Of a stretch of 64,000 nt of DNA, positions 16,623-24,707 are shown one piece after another. The notes beneath the pieces were generated by a model. That model was not told the DNA's origin, made no database searches, and saw nothing but the letters and a program-made list of their open reading frames with translations. The translations under genes and the position numbers were made by a program. The stretch covers positions 124,001 through 188,000 of the forward strand of contig NZ_MASU01000003.1 in assembly GCF_003202235.1 (NCBI RefSeq), written 5' to 3'. The number at the start of each line of letters is the position of its first letter. Position 1 is the first letter of the stretch. Origin of the DNA: Prauserella flavalba (GTDB taxonomy: Bacteria; Actinomycetota; Actinomycetes; Mycobacteriales; Pseudonocardiaceae).

Positions 16623-18001
16623 CGCAGCGCCACCAGAGTGCCCCCACGCTGCTCGAGCAGCACCGGGCCCGCCGAGGCGAGCTGTACCTGCCCCCGGTAG
16701 CCGTGCCGGTCGACGCCCACCGTGCGCACGGTCGAGCCGGTGCCCTCGTCGACCACCGCGAGCCCACCCTCGATCGGCACCACGTACTGGCCGGCGAACA
16801 TGGCGCCGGGGCCGCGCGTGCCGTCCAGGGTCCACTGGGGCGTGAGGTCCTTGCGCGAAAGGGCCACGGTGCTCGAACCCGTGAACCAGTAGATGTTGTC
16901 GGCGCCCTTGGCGGTCGGCACGACCCCGCCCTCCGGCGCGCGCTGGAGATCCGCGGCGGGCACGTCGAGCGGGTACGCCGCGAGCTGCTCGCCCTTGGAC
17001 CCGTAGAGCGCCAGCTGACGGCGCTGGGGGAGCGCGACCGCGACGGTGTCGCCGGACATCGCCACCAGCCACGCGGAGGGGTCCGGCAGCACCGTGCTGA
17101 ACACCTCCTCGGGCTCGTCGGCCTCCTCGCCCGCGGCCTTGAGCACCGTCAGTCGCGCGTTCTGCTCGCCGGGGCAGTCCTCGATCACCCCGACCTCGCC
17201 CGCACCGGCCGCGACCGTGCCGTACGTGCAACCCTCGCGCGGCTGCTTCTCCGGGTTGACCTTCGGGAACACCTCGCCGTACTCGAGGCTTTTCACCAGG
17301 TCGTTGCGCCACGTGTTGAGCAGGTGCTTGCCGGTGGTGGTGACGTGCCCGCCGTCGCTCACGAGGCGGGTGTTCAGCTCGGCGTCGCCGTTGCGCTGCG
17401 CGGTCCGCCTGCCGGTGGACGGGTCGAGCTGCGTGACCTCGCTGCAGCCGGTGTCCTTGTGGTAGACGGCGAGCGCCCTCGACCAGGCGCCCGCGACCGT
17501 GCACAGCTCGAGGTCGCGCGCGTAGCGCCAGCGCACGTCACCGGTCAGCGGGTCGCGCCCGGTCACCTCGCCGCCGGAACCGGTGACCACCGAGGAATCC
17601 TCGCTGACGGGCACCGGGGTCGCCGGGCTCTCGGCCTGCCAGATCTCCTGCAGGGACGCGGGTACCGACGCGGGCGCCGGCGGCAGCGCCGCGGGCGGAT
17701 CGGCCAGTTCGTGGCTGGTGGCCCGCTGGTCGCTGAACGCCCAGACGAGCACACCGGCGACCAGCACGACCACCGTGATCAGCGCAGCGGCCACCCGGTC
17801 CCGCCTGCGGTTCCACGGCGAGGGCCTGCTGCGGGGCGGCGCCGCGTGCCGGGCCCCGCCCGGTGCGGCGGCCGCCTCGCCGGTGTCGTGCTCCGAGGCC
17901 GGAGCGAGCACGTCCTCCGTGCCGGGCGGGAGCACGGGCGGGTCCGCGTCGTGCCGTTCGCTGTCGTCGTGCCTGCGATGCCGCCCGGAGGAGGTGTTCA
18001 C
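16619..18001 (-). CDS. Membrane-anchored PQQ-like beta-propeller protein (Rv3212-like)
   Basis: 460-aa protein: a long charged, Pro-rich cytoplasmic N-terminus, one membrane helix (about residues 68-90, AALITVVVLVAGVLVWAF), then an extracytoplasmic domain of repeated beta-blades (for example GRDPLTGDVRWRY and QLALYGSKGEQLAAY). These are typical of PQQ-binding-like propellers without a catalytic site. In mycobacteria the corresponding gene (Rv3212) follows rhlE, as here. Start GTG is 5 bp after the rhlE stop. A structural or envelope-sensing role is possible; none is proven. Confidence 0.72.
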   Translation of the reverse strand: MNTSSGRHRRHDDSERHDADPPVLPPGTEDVLAPASEHDTGEAAAAPGGARHAAPPRSRPSPWNRRRDRVAAALITVVVLVAGVLVWAFSDQRATSHELADPPAALPPAPASVPASLQEIWQAESPATPVPVSEDSSVVTGSGGEVTGRDPLTGDVRWRYARDLELCTVAGAWSRALAVYHKDTGCSEVTQLDPSTGRRTAQRNGDAELNTRLVSDGGHVTTTGKHLLNTWRNDLVKSLEYGEVFPKVNPEKQPREGCTYGTVAAGAGEVGVIEDCPGEQNARLTVLKAAGEEADEPEEVFSTVLPDPSAWLVAMSGDTVAVALPQRRQLALYGSKGEQLAAYPLDVPAADLQRAPEGGVVPTAKGADNIYWFTGSSTVALSRKDLTPQWTLDGTRGPGAMFAGQYVVPIEGGLAVVDEGTGSTVRTVGVDRHGYRGQVQLASAGPVLLEQRGGTLVALR

Positions 18002-18006
18002 GTGCC

Positions 18007-19695
18007 TCAGTCTGCCCCCGCCGACGTCTCGGCCGTGTTGGGCACCCCGGCCCTGCGCCTGCGGCGGCGCCGCGCGGGACGCTCGGCGCCCTCACCGGCG
18101 GCGGGGTCGGTCTTCTCGCTGCTCGCGGGCGATTCGCCCGCGGGCTTCGAACCGCCGCCGCGGGTGCGGCGCCTGCTGCGGGTGCGGCCGCTCTCGGCCG
18201 CTGCGGCCGCCTCACCGGACTCGGCGGCCTCGCCCTCGGGCTTGGCCTCGCCGGAGAGGTCCTTGCCGCCCCGCGTGCGACGGCGCGACCTGCTCGAACG
18301 CCGGGAGGCGGTGGTGCCGGAGGAGCGTCCCCGGCGCTTGCCGCCGAAGTCCTCCTCTTCCTCGGCCGCGAGCCCGGCGCGGGTGCGCTTGGCCAGCGGG
18401 AGCCGCCCGGTGGCGTCCTCGGGGATGCCGAGGTCGCTGAACAGGTGCTTGGAGGTGGAGTAGGTCTCCACCGGCTCCGGCATGTCGAGGCTCAGCTCGT
18501 CCGAGATCAGCTTCCAGCGGGGGATCTCGTCCCAGTCCACCAGCGTGATCGCGACGCCCGTCTTGCCCGCGCGGCCGGTGCGGCCGATGCGGTGGACGTA
18601 GGTCTTCTCGTCCTCCGGCGTCTGGTAGTTGATCACGTGGGTGACGTCGTCGACGTCGATGCCGCGTGCCGCGACGTCGGTCGCGACCAGCACGTCCACC
18701 TTGCCGGAGCGGAACGCGCGCAGCGCCTGCTCCCTGGCGCCCTGGCCGAGATCGCCGTGCACGGCCGCGGCTGCGAAACCGCGCTCGGCCAGGTCGTCGG
18801 CCACCTTCTGCGCCGTGCGCTTGGTGCGCGCGAAGATCATCGTGAGGCCGCGGTCCTTCGCCTGGAGCACCTTGGCGATGAGCTCGGGCTTGTCGAGCGA
18901 GTGGGCCCGGTAGGCGAACTGCGTGGTGCGCTCGTGCACGGCGCCGGCGTCGTTCTCCTCGGCCCTGATGTGGGTCGGCTGGTCGAGGAACGTCCTGGCC
19001 AGCGTGATGATCGGGCCGGGCATGGTGGCCGAGAAGAGCATCGTCTGCCGCTTCTCCGGCACCATCCGCAGGATCCGCTCGATGTCGGGAAGGAAGCCCA
19101 GGTCGAGCATCTCGTCGGCCTCGTCAAGGACGAGCGCGCGCACCTTGCCGAGCACCAGGTGCCGCTGCTCGGCGAGGTCGAGCAGGCGGCCTGGGGTGCC
19201 GACGACCACGTCGACGCCCTTGCGCAGGGTCGCGATCTGCGGCTCGTACGGGCGGCCACCGTAGATGGACGCGATCCGGATGCCGAGGTTCTTGCCCGCG
19301 TCGGTCAGGTCATGGGTGACCTGGAGGCACAGCTCACGGGTCGGGACCACGACGAGCGCCTGCGGCGTGCCGTCACCGGGCAGCTCCAGCCGCTGGAGCA
19401 GCGGGACGCCGAAGCCGAGGGTCTTGCCCATGCCGGTGCGGGCCTGGCCGATGAGGTCGTCGCCCGCGAGTGCGAGCGGAAGGGTCAGCGCCTGAATGGC
19501 GAAGGTGCGCTCGATGCCGGCCGACTGGAGCGCCGAGACGATCTCGGGGCGGACGCCGAACTCGGCGAAGGTCGGGGACTCCGGCTCGACGGGAGCTCCT
19601 GCCTGCAGCGGGTGCGACGTGTCGGTCGCGGGCAGGCCGCTCTCACTGTGCTCGAGCTCGACGGGGTCTGTACTGGGATTGGTGTTCTGGTCGAT
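18007..19695 (-). CDS. rhlE: DEAD-box RNA helicase RhlE, start codon non-canonical
   Basis: ATP-dependent RNA helicase of about 562 aa. Motifs: Q motif GIERTFAIQ (about residue 60), I ARTGMGKT, II LDEADEM, III SAT, VI HRIGRTGRAG. A basic tail of about 130 residues (RRRTRGG repeats) follows for RNA binding. The first in-frame ATG (19431) lies inside motif I and cannot be the start, because the Q motif is coded upstream. No in-frame ATG, GTG or TTG occurs between it and an in-frame TGA at 19711-19713. I place the start at ATC 19695, 9 nt below GAGAGG; ATT or CTG starts further down, or a sequence error, remain possible. Neighbours match the mycobacterial rhlE locus. Confidence 0.85.
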   Translation of the reverse strand: MDQNTNPSTDPVELEHSESGLPATDTSHPLQAGAPVEPESPTFAEFGVRPEIVSALQSAGIERTFAIQALTLPLALAGDDLIGQARTGMGKTLGFGVPLLQRLELPGDGTPQALVVVPTRELCLQVTHDLTDAGKNLGIRIASIYGGRPYEPQIATLRKGVDVVVGTPGRLLDLAEQRHLVLGKVRALVLDEADEMLDLGFLPDIERILRMVPEKRQTMLFSATMPGPIITLARTFLDQPTHIRAEENDAGAVHERTTQFAYRAHSLDKPELIAKVLQAKDRGLTMIFARTKRTAQKVADDLAERGFAAAAVHGDLGQGAREQALRAFRSGKVDVLVATDVAARGIDVDDVTHVINYQTPEDEKTYVHRIGRTGRAGKTGVAITLVDWDEIPRWKLISDELSLDMPEPVETYSTSKHLFSDLGIPEDATGRLPLAKRTRAGLAAEEEEDFGGKRRGRSSGTTASRRSSRSRRRTRGGKDLSGEAKPEGEAAESGEAAAAAESGRTRSRRRTRGGGSKPAGESPASSEKTDPAAGEGAERPARRRRRRRAGVPNTAETSAGAD

Positions 19696-19984
19696 TGTCG
19701 ATCGCCTCTCTCATACCAGCGCGCACGGCCAGGCATTACGCGGCACTCGACCACGCGGATTGCGGTCCGCTTCGCGGTTGGTCACGCGAAACGCGTCCTG
19801 CGTGGGAACACCGCTCGAGGCGTGCACGCACACTGTGTATTCACCGACGTGCGGCGGCACACGATGAAGTGACAACTTCACTATCAGTCCGAAGTGTACC
19901 TTGTCTACCTGCTCAGTCGGTGACCGTGCTCGCACTGTGTCACGTGTTGTTGGTCTCCCCGGTTACGGGGACGGGTTTCCCCAC

Positions 19985-19990
19985 TACGGT
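19985..19990 (+). promoter_or_regulatory. -10 element of leaderless ferritin-like gene
   Basis: TACGGT followed by 6 nt and the GTG at 19997. The 283-bp region 19714-19996 between this gene and rhlE otherwise shows no confirmed gene; it holds the two divergent promoters and an uncharacterised 74-codon frame on the minus strand. Confidence 0.4.
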
Positions 19991-19996
19991 GAGACT

Positions 19997-20653
19997 GTGA
20001 GTGAGGCGAAGCCACAGATCGCCCCAGGGGTCGCCGACCTGCTGGGGGTGCTCGCGTACAGCGAGCTGTCCGCGTTCGACCGGCTGGCCGAGGACGCGAG
20101 GACGGCCCCCACGCTGGCCGGACGCGCCGCGCTGGCGTCGATGGCCGCCGCCGAGATCGGCCACTACGAGATGCTCGAACGGCACCTCGGCGACCACGGC
20201 GTGGACGTCGAGGACGCGATGCAGCCGTTCGTGCGGCACATCGACGCCTTCCAGAACTCCACGTCGCCGAGGTCGTGGCTGGAGTCGCTGGTCAAGGCGT
20301 ACGTCGTCGACAACCTCGCCGCCGACCTCTACCGCGAACTGTCTCAGGTGCTCGACGAGGAGACCCGCAAGCTCGTGCTGACGGTGCTGGCCGACACGGG
20401 CCACTCCGCGTTCGCCGAGCGCGAAGTCGCCGCGGGCATCATGGCCGACGCCAAGCAGCGTGACCGGCTCGCGCTGTGGGGCCGCAGGCTGCTGGGCGAG
20501 GCGTTGACGCAGGCCCAGTACATCGTGGCCGAGCGGGACGGGCTCGCCGAGCTCATCGTTGCGGGCTCCGGTGATCTCTCCGGCATCGCGGCGCTGTTCC
20601 GGCGGCTTCAGCAGGGTCACACCAAGCGGATGCAGGTGCTGGGTCTCGGCTAG
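19997..20653 (+). CDS. Ferritin-like fold protein (Rv3210c-like)
   Basis: 218-aa all-helical protein of the ferritin-like superfamily (MiaE/Ferritin_2-like). Candidate iron ligands lie in spaced acidic/His helices: [15 protein letters not shown] (about residue 23), [16 protein letters not shown] (EIGHYE, about 57) and [12 protein letters not shown] (about 140). The GTG is chosen because it begins the conserved domain and lies 6 nt after a -10 element. The gene is divergent from rhlE, the same neighbourhood as in mycobacteria. Whether it binds a di-iron centre or stores iron is unknown. Confidence 0.75.
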   Translation: MSEAKPQIAPGVADLLGVLAYSELSAFDRLAEDARTAPTLAGRAALASMAAAEIGHYEMLERHLGDHGVDVEDAMQPFVRHIDAFQNSTSPRSWLESLVKAYVVDNLAADLYRELSQVLDEETRKLVLTVLADTGHSAFAEREVAAGIMADAKQRDRLALWGRRLLGEALTQAQYIVAERDGLAELIVAGSGDLSGIAALFRRLQQGHTKRMQVLGLG

Positions 20654-20655
20654 CC

Positions 20656-20661
20656 TTGACA
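20656..20661 (+). promoter_or_regulatory. Consensus -35 upstream of DUF3107 gene
   Basis: Perfect TTGACA 38 nt before the GTG at 20699. A good -10 at 17-18 bp is not obvious (GAACCC-like), so the promoter is only tentative. Confidence 0.3.
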
Positions 20662-20698
20662 GTGAACGAACCGGCATGAACCCAGGCGGAGGTTGCAC

Positions 20699-20938
20699 GT
20701 GGAGGTCAAGATCGGCATCAAGGACACCCCGCGGGAGCTCGTGGTGTCCAGCGGCCAGTCGGCCGAGGAGGTCGAGAAGCTGGTCGCCGACGCACTGGGT
20801 GCCGACAGTGCCGCTAATGGCCTGTTCCGCCTGACGGACGACAAGGGCCGCAAGTACCTGGTTCCGTCGGACCGGATCGCCTACGTCGAGATCGCGCCGT
20901 CGGACGTCCGCAAGGTCGGCTTCGCCGTCGGCTCCTGA
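20699..20938 (+). CDS. DUF3107 protein (TB9.4/Rv3208A-like)
   Basis: 79-aa small protein. VEVKIGIKDTPRELVVSSGQ at the N-terminus and IAYVEIAPSDVRKVGFAVG at the C-terminus match what I remember of mycobacterial TB9.4. GTG at 20699 is used because GGCGGAGG lies 6 nt upstream and orthologues begin VEVKIG; an in-frame TTG lies 6 bp earlier. Function unknown. It sits beside the ferritin-like gene as in mycobacteria, and a strong terminator follows. Confidence 0.88.
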   Translation: MEVKIGIKDTPRELVVSSGQSAEEVEKLVADALGADSAANGLFRLTDDKGRKYLVPSDRIAYVEIAPSDVRKVGFAVGS

Positions 20939-20944
20939 CGCACC

Positions 20945-20996
20945 CGCGGGCCGGGGCCGTGCACACGCTGCACGGCCCCGGCCCGCGTCGTTTTTT
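20945..20996 (+). terminator. Strong intrinsic terminator
   Basis: 19-bp perfect GC-rich stem (20945-20963 with 20969-20987), 5-nt loop, then TCG and six T residues. It separates the DUF3107 gene from the convergent minus-strand operon. Confidence 0.92.
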
Positions 20997-21005
20997 CAGC
21001 CGTCT

Positions 21006-21329
21006 TCAGCCGTTGATCGCCTCGAGCGTGGTGGGCACCGTGAACGGGGGCGTGCTAGTGCCCATGATCCGGTAGCGGTCCCACGGGTCGGGGTCGGAGA
21101 GCTCACCCTGCGCCGCGGCCTCCGGCGTGCGGATCTCGACCTTCTTCTTCTTGCCGCCGGCCAGCGCGGAGAGCTGTTCGTTCACCTTCACGCGGCCGTA
21201 CCAGTGGTAGTAGCCGTCGATCGGCTGGAAGTGGCCGCGCAGCTCCACCTCGATGTCGAGCTCGGTTCCCTCGACCAGCAGCTTCGCCGGCCCGGTGTAG
21301 CCGTCCTCCTCGTGGTCGTGCTCGCTCAC
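21006..21329 (-). CDS. DUF4873-family protein
   Basis: 107-aa protein with the DUF4873 pattern: YTGPAKLLVEGTELDIEVEL (residues about 11-30), GHFQPIDGYYHWYGRV, and the C-terminal DPWDRYRIMGTSTPPF. In other actinobacteria this domain is found alone or fused to flavin monooxygenases. The GTG start overlaps the stop of the TetR gene (GTGA), so the two are co-expressed and probably co-regulated with the divergent AurF-like oxygenase. A binding or accessory role in that oxidation is inference. Confidence 0.75.
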   Translation of the reverse strand: MSEHDHEEDGYTGPAKLLVEGTELDIEVELRGHFQPIDGYYHWYGRVKVNEQLSALAGGKKKKVEIRTPEAAAQGELSDPDPWDRYRIMGTSTPPFTVPTTLEAING

Positions 21330-22087
21330 GATCCGTCTCCCGTCTTCTCCGTCCGGACCTCGGTCAGCTTCACGACCTTGTTCGCCTCGAGCGGCTGGTC
21401 GGGGTCGATGGTCACGCCGTGCTGGCGGGACAGCCCGTCGATGGCCGCCCAGATGATCTGTGTCAGGTACTCCACGACGCTGTCGCGGCTCATGGTCCGC
21501 TTGTCCAGCCACCACTCGCCGGTGTTCTGCACCATGCCGACGATGCCGTAGGCCCACGGCTCCGCGGCGCCGGAGTCCATGTTGAACATCCGCATGTAGT
21601 CGCCGAGCAGCGCGGTGAGCGCCGTCGCGATCACTTCCTTGTCCTCGGCGACCACGTCGGCGTCGACGGGCTTGTCGGCGAACGAGTTACGCGCGAGCAG
21701 GCGGTAGAGGTTCGGGTGCTCCTCGATGACCGTGAAGAACGCGTCGAGCGCCATGCGGATGCGGGGCACCGGCGCGAGCTCGGCGTTGATCGCCGGCATC
21801 AGGCGCTGGAACAGCAGCTCGGTACCGCGCTGGCCCAGCGCGACGTAAAGGTCGGCCTTGTCCTCGAAGTGCCGGTAGAGCACGGGCTTGGTGACGCCCG
21901 CGGCTGCGGCGACATCCTCCATGCCCAGGTCGGGGCCGTGTTCGTCGAGCGCCTTGAGCGCGGCCTCGACGAACTCGGCACGCCGGGCGATGCGGTGCTT
22001 GCGCCACCGGTCGCGGCGGGCATCTCCGGTGCCGGTCGGGGCCTTCTGCTTGCTGTTGCGCTTGACACGGTCGGCCATGCGGCTCAT
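21326..22087 (-). CDS. TetR-family repressor
   Basis: 253-aa regulator with an N-terminal HTH (MEDVAAAAGVTKPVLYRHFE, about residues 57-76) and a helical ligand-binding domain of about 170 residues. It is divergent from the AurF-like oxygenase operon and coupled to the DUF4873 gene. Its own promoter (-35 TTGTAT 22119-22124, 18-bp spacer, -10 TACTTT 22095-22100, all on the complement) places the ATG 7 nt below the -10, so it looks leaderless. The inverted repeat at 22098-22118 lies within that promoter, implying autorepression. Ligand unknown, possibly a lipid or aromatic acid. Confidence 0.82.
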   Translation of the reverse strand: MSRMADRVKRNSKQKAPTGTGDARRDRWRKHRIARRAEFVEAALKALDEHGPDLGMEDVAAAAGVTKPVLYRHFEDKADLYVALGQRGTELLFQRLMPAINAELAPVPRIRMALDAFFTVIEEHPNLYRLLARNSFADKPVDADVVAEDKEVIATALTALLGDYMRMFNMDSGAAEPWAYGIVGMVQNTGEWWLDKRTMSRDSVVEYLTQIIWAAIDGLSRQHGVTIDPDQPLEANKVVKLTEVRTEKTGDGS

Positions 22088-22097
22088 GCTACCAAAA

Positions 22098-22118
22098 GTA
22101 ACTGTTACCCGAGGTTAC
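22098..22118. promoter_or_regulatory. Probable TetR operator between divergent genes
   Basis: GTAAC-T-GTTAC (22098-22108) is a perfect inverted repeat, with a second GTTAC at 22114-22118. The block falls between and over the -35 and -10 of the TetR gene and 26 bp before the AurF-like start, so a bound repressor would block both directions. Confidence 0.55.
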
Positions 22119-22143
22119 ATACAAGGGGAAGGTGGTGTCGGCA

Positions 22144-23049
22144 ATGACGCGGACCCTGGGCGACGCCGGCCGCGAGAAGACCGCCGAACGGCTGCTCAAG
22201 TCGTCGGCGAACAAGTTCTACGACCCCGAGGTCGACATCGACTGGGACGCGCCGCTGGTCGAGGGCAAGCGCTACATCCCGGAACACCGCTCCACCCTGT
22301 ACGGCACCGAGCTGTGGGAGCAGCTGACGCCGGAGCAGCGCATCGAGCTGGGCAAGCACGAGATCGCCAGCGTGGCCACCAACGGCCTGTGGTTCGAGAT
22401 CCTGCTCATGCAGATGCTGCTCAAGGAGGTCTACAACGCCGACCCGACGAGCAACCACGCGCAGTACGCGCTCACCGAGATCGCCGACGAGTGCAGGCAC
22501 TCCACGATGTTCGCCCGCATGGCCGAGCGCATCGGCTGCCCGCCGTACGGCCCGGTGAAGTGGCGCCGCAGGCTCGGCAAGATCCTGCCCGTCATCGGCT
22601 ACGGGCCCGCGCTCTACGGCTCGATCCTGGTCGCCGAGGAGGTCCTCGACCGCCTGCAGCGCGAGCAGATGAACGACCCCGACATCCAGCCGCTCGTACG
22701 CATGGTCAACCGCATCCACGTCCTCGAGGAGGCGCGGCACGTCACGTTCGCGCGCGAGGAGGTCACGCGCGGCATGGCCAAGCTCTCGAAGTCCGAGCTG
22801 GCCTACCAGCGGCTGCTGATCGCGCTGGTGTCCCACGAGGTCACGCGCAGCCTCGTGAACCCCGCCGTCTACAAGGCCGTCGGCATCCGGCCGAGGGACG
22901 GCTACCACGCCGCCATGAACAACCCGCACTGGCAGCGGACCATCCACTACGCCGGGGAGCGGATCATGCCGTTCCTCGACGAGGCCGGCCTCGTCGGCGG
23001 GCCGGGGATGCGCTGGTGGCGGCGGTCGTTCCTGGTGAACGACCGGTGA
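22144..23049 (+). CDS. AurF-like diiron oxygenase
   Basis: 301-aa protein of the AurF (p-aminobenzoate N-oxygenase) ferritin-like family. Carboxylate/His ligands appear as LTEIADECRHS (about residue 116) and VLEEARHVTFAREE (about residue 195), with an upstream Glu in the first long helix. It should activate O2 at a di-iron site to oxidise an organic substrate. GTG codons at 22132 and 22135 are alternative starts; I use ATG 22144, below AAGGGGAAGG. It overlaps the hydrolase gene (GTGA) and is divergent from TetR. The family is broad; substrate unknown. Confidence 0.78.
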   Translation: MTRTLGDAGREKTAERLLKSSANKFYDPEVDIDWDAPLVEGKRYIPEHRSTLYGTELWEQLTPEQRIELGKHEIASVATNGLWFEILLMQMLLKEVYNADPTSNHAQYALTEIADECRHSTMFARMAERIGCPPYGPVKWRRRLGKILPVIGYGPALYGSILVAEEVLDRLQREQMNDPDIQPLVRMVNRIHVLEEARHVTFAREEVTRGMAKLSKSELAYQRLLIALVSHEVTRSLVNPAVYKAVGIRPRDGYHAAMNNPHWQRTIHYAGERIMPFLDEAGLVGGPGMRWWRRSFLVNDR

Positions 23050-23951
23050 CCGCGGCTCCGGCTGCCGCGCGCGCGACGCGCGGCGAGTTCGTCACGAGCG
23101 ACGGCACCCGCCTGCACGTCGAGCTGAGCGGGCCCGCCGACTCGGCGGTGACGCTCGTGCTCGTGCACGGTTGGACGCAGGACCTGCGCACGTGGAACCG
23201 CGTGGTCGGCGAGCTGCCCTCCGGCGTCCGCGTGCTGCGCTACGACCTGCGCGGGCACGGCCGGTCGGCACCGGCCAGGCCCGGCACGGCGACGATCGAC
23301 CAGCTGGCCGACGACCTCGCCGAGCTCGTCGCCGAACGGGTGCCCGAGGGCAGGCTCGTGCTGGCAGGGCACTCGATGGGCGGGATGACGATCATGGCGC
23401 TCGCCGACCGGCATCCCGCGCTGGTGGCGCAGCGCGTGGACGGTGCGGCGTTCGTGGCGACGTCCTGCGGGAACATGGACCGCATCACGCTCGGGCTGCC
23501 GGGGGTGGCCGGGGCAGGCGCGGCCAGGGCGGAGCGGCGGCTGGCCCAGCTGCTGCTGGCCTACCGCAAGGACGCGCTGCCGTTGCGGCCGGGCGCGGCG
23601 AGGGCCGGTGCCCGCTGGCTGGTGTTCGGGCGCAGGCCACGCGGGCAGGACGTGACGTCCGTGGTCGACCAGCTGCTGTGTGCCCACCCGGCGAGCATCG
23701 GCGGGTTCCAGAACGCCATCTCGCTGCACGACCGCAGGGTGGCGCTCGCGGCTCTGCGGACCACGCGCGCCGTGGTGCTGGCGGGAGAGGCCGACCGGCT
23801 CTGCCCCGTGTCGCACGCGCGCGCGATCGCCGAGGAGCTGCCGGGGTCGAGGCTGCGCCTGTACCCGGGGGCGGGGCACATGCTGCCGCAGGAACGAGCG
23901 CACGAGGTGGCCGTGCAGCTCGGCGGACTGGTGCGGGTCAGTACGTCCTGA
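23046..23951 (+). CDS. Alpha/beta hydrolase in the AurF-like operon
   Basis: 301-aa hydrolase: HG motif LVLVHGWTQDLRTW (about residue 41), nucleophile elbow VLAGHSMGGMTIMAL (Ser about residue 110), acid region LAGEADRLCPV and terminal YPGAGHMLPQE. The pattern is that of esterase/epoxide-hydrolase relatives. It is translationally coupled to the oxygenase by a GTGA overlap and so probably acts on the same compound. It ends 3 bp before the convergent TetR gene. Confidence 0.82.
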   Translation: MTAAPAAARATRGEFVTSDGTRLHVELSGPADSAVTLVLVHGWTQDLRTWNRVVGELPSGVRVLRYDLRGHGRSAPARPGTATIDQLADDLAELVAERVPEGRLVLAGHSMGGMTIMALADRHPALVAQRVDGAAFVATSCGNMDRITLGLPGVAGAGAARAERRLAQLLLAYRKDALPLRPGAARAGARWLVFGRRPRGQDVTSVVDQLLCAHPASIGGFQNAISLHDRRVALAALRTTRAVVLAGEADRLCPVSHARAIAEELPGSRLRLYPGAGHMLPQERAHEVAVQLGGLVRVSTS

Positions 23952-23954
23952 CCG

Positions 23955-24620
23955 TCACGGGTGCTGCAGGGGGAACCCGGCACCGATCCCGCGCCAGGCC
24001 AGGGTCGAGGTCAGCGCGACGGCGTCGTCACGGCTCATCGAGCTGTGGTGGGTCAGCCAGAATCGCGCGCTGACCTGGCTCAGGCCGACGAGGCCCACGG
24101 CCAACAGGCGCGCCTTCTCCTCGTCGAGCCCGGCGTCGGCGGTGATCGTCTCGGTGATCGCGTCCACGCTGGCCGACGTGGCCCTGTCCACGGCCTCCTG
24201 CACGGAGGGCTCGCCCCGGAGGTCCGATTCGAACACCATGCGGAAAGCGCCTGCGTCGCCGTTGACGAAGTCGAAGAAGGCGCCGACGGCGTTCTTCACG
24301 CGCTGCTTGTTGTCGGTGGTGGAGGACAGGGCGCCCTGCACGGCCTTGACCAGGCTGTCGACGTGGCTTTCCAGCAGCGCGATGTAGAGGTCGAGCTTGC
24401 CGGGGAAGTGCTGGTAGAGCACCGGCTTGCTCACGCCCGCGCGCTCGGCGATGTCGTCCATGGCAGCCGCGTGGTACCCGTTCGCGGCGAAGACCTGCTG
24501 CGCCGCCGCCAGCAACTGGGCGCGGCGCTCCGTGCGGGGGAGCCGGACGCCACGGCTGAACTGCGCCGATCCGGTGCTCTCGCTCGTCCCCTGCGATTGA
24601 GGGTGCGCCGTCTCAGTCAT
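23955..24620 (-). CDS. TetR-family regulator (Rv3208-like)
   Basis: 221-aa repressor. HTH is MDDIAERAGVSKPVLYQHFP (about residues 53-72), followed by a long helical ligand domain (VKAVQGALSSTTDNKQRVKN). ATG 24620 is chosen because GGAGG lies 4-5 nt upstream; the frame continues a little further. In the mycobacterial locus a TetR gene (Rv3208) occupies the same neighbourhood. A -10-like TAATGT (24648-24653 complement) lies upstream. Target genes are unknown; the divergent hydrolase is one candidate. Confidence 0.8.
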   Translation of the reverse strand: MTETAHPQSQGTSESTGSAQFSRGVRLPRTERRAQLLAAAQQVFAANGYHAAAMDDIAERAGVSKPVLYQHFPGKLDLYIALLESHVDSLVKAVQGALSSTTDNKQRVKNAVGAFFDFVNGDAGAFRMVFESDLRGEPSVQEAVDRATSASVDAITETITADAGLDEEKARLLAVGLVGLSQVSARFWLTHHSSMSRDDAVALTSTLAWRGIGAGFPLQHP

Positions 24621-24695
24621 CCCGCCTCCAACTTCACTTCCCACCGCACATTACTCGCCGGTACACGCCGAACGCCAAGCGCGGCGAACTTGAGG

Positions 24696-24701
24696 CATCC
24701 T
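24696..24701 (+). promoter_or_regulatory. -10-like element of leaderless hydrolase gene
   Basis: CATCCT followed by 6 nt and the GTG at 24708. This matches the spacing seen at 9687, 12287, 19997, 25804, 50423 and 62074. Confidence 0.3.
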
Positions 24702-24707
24702 GGGACG

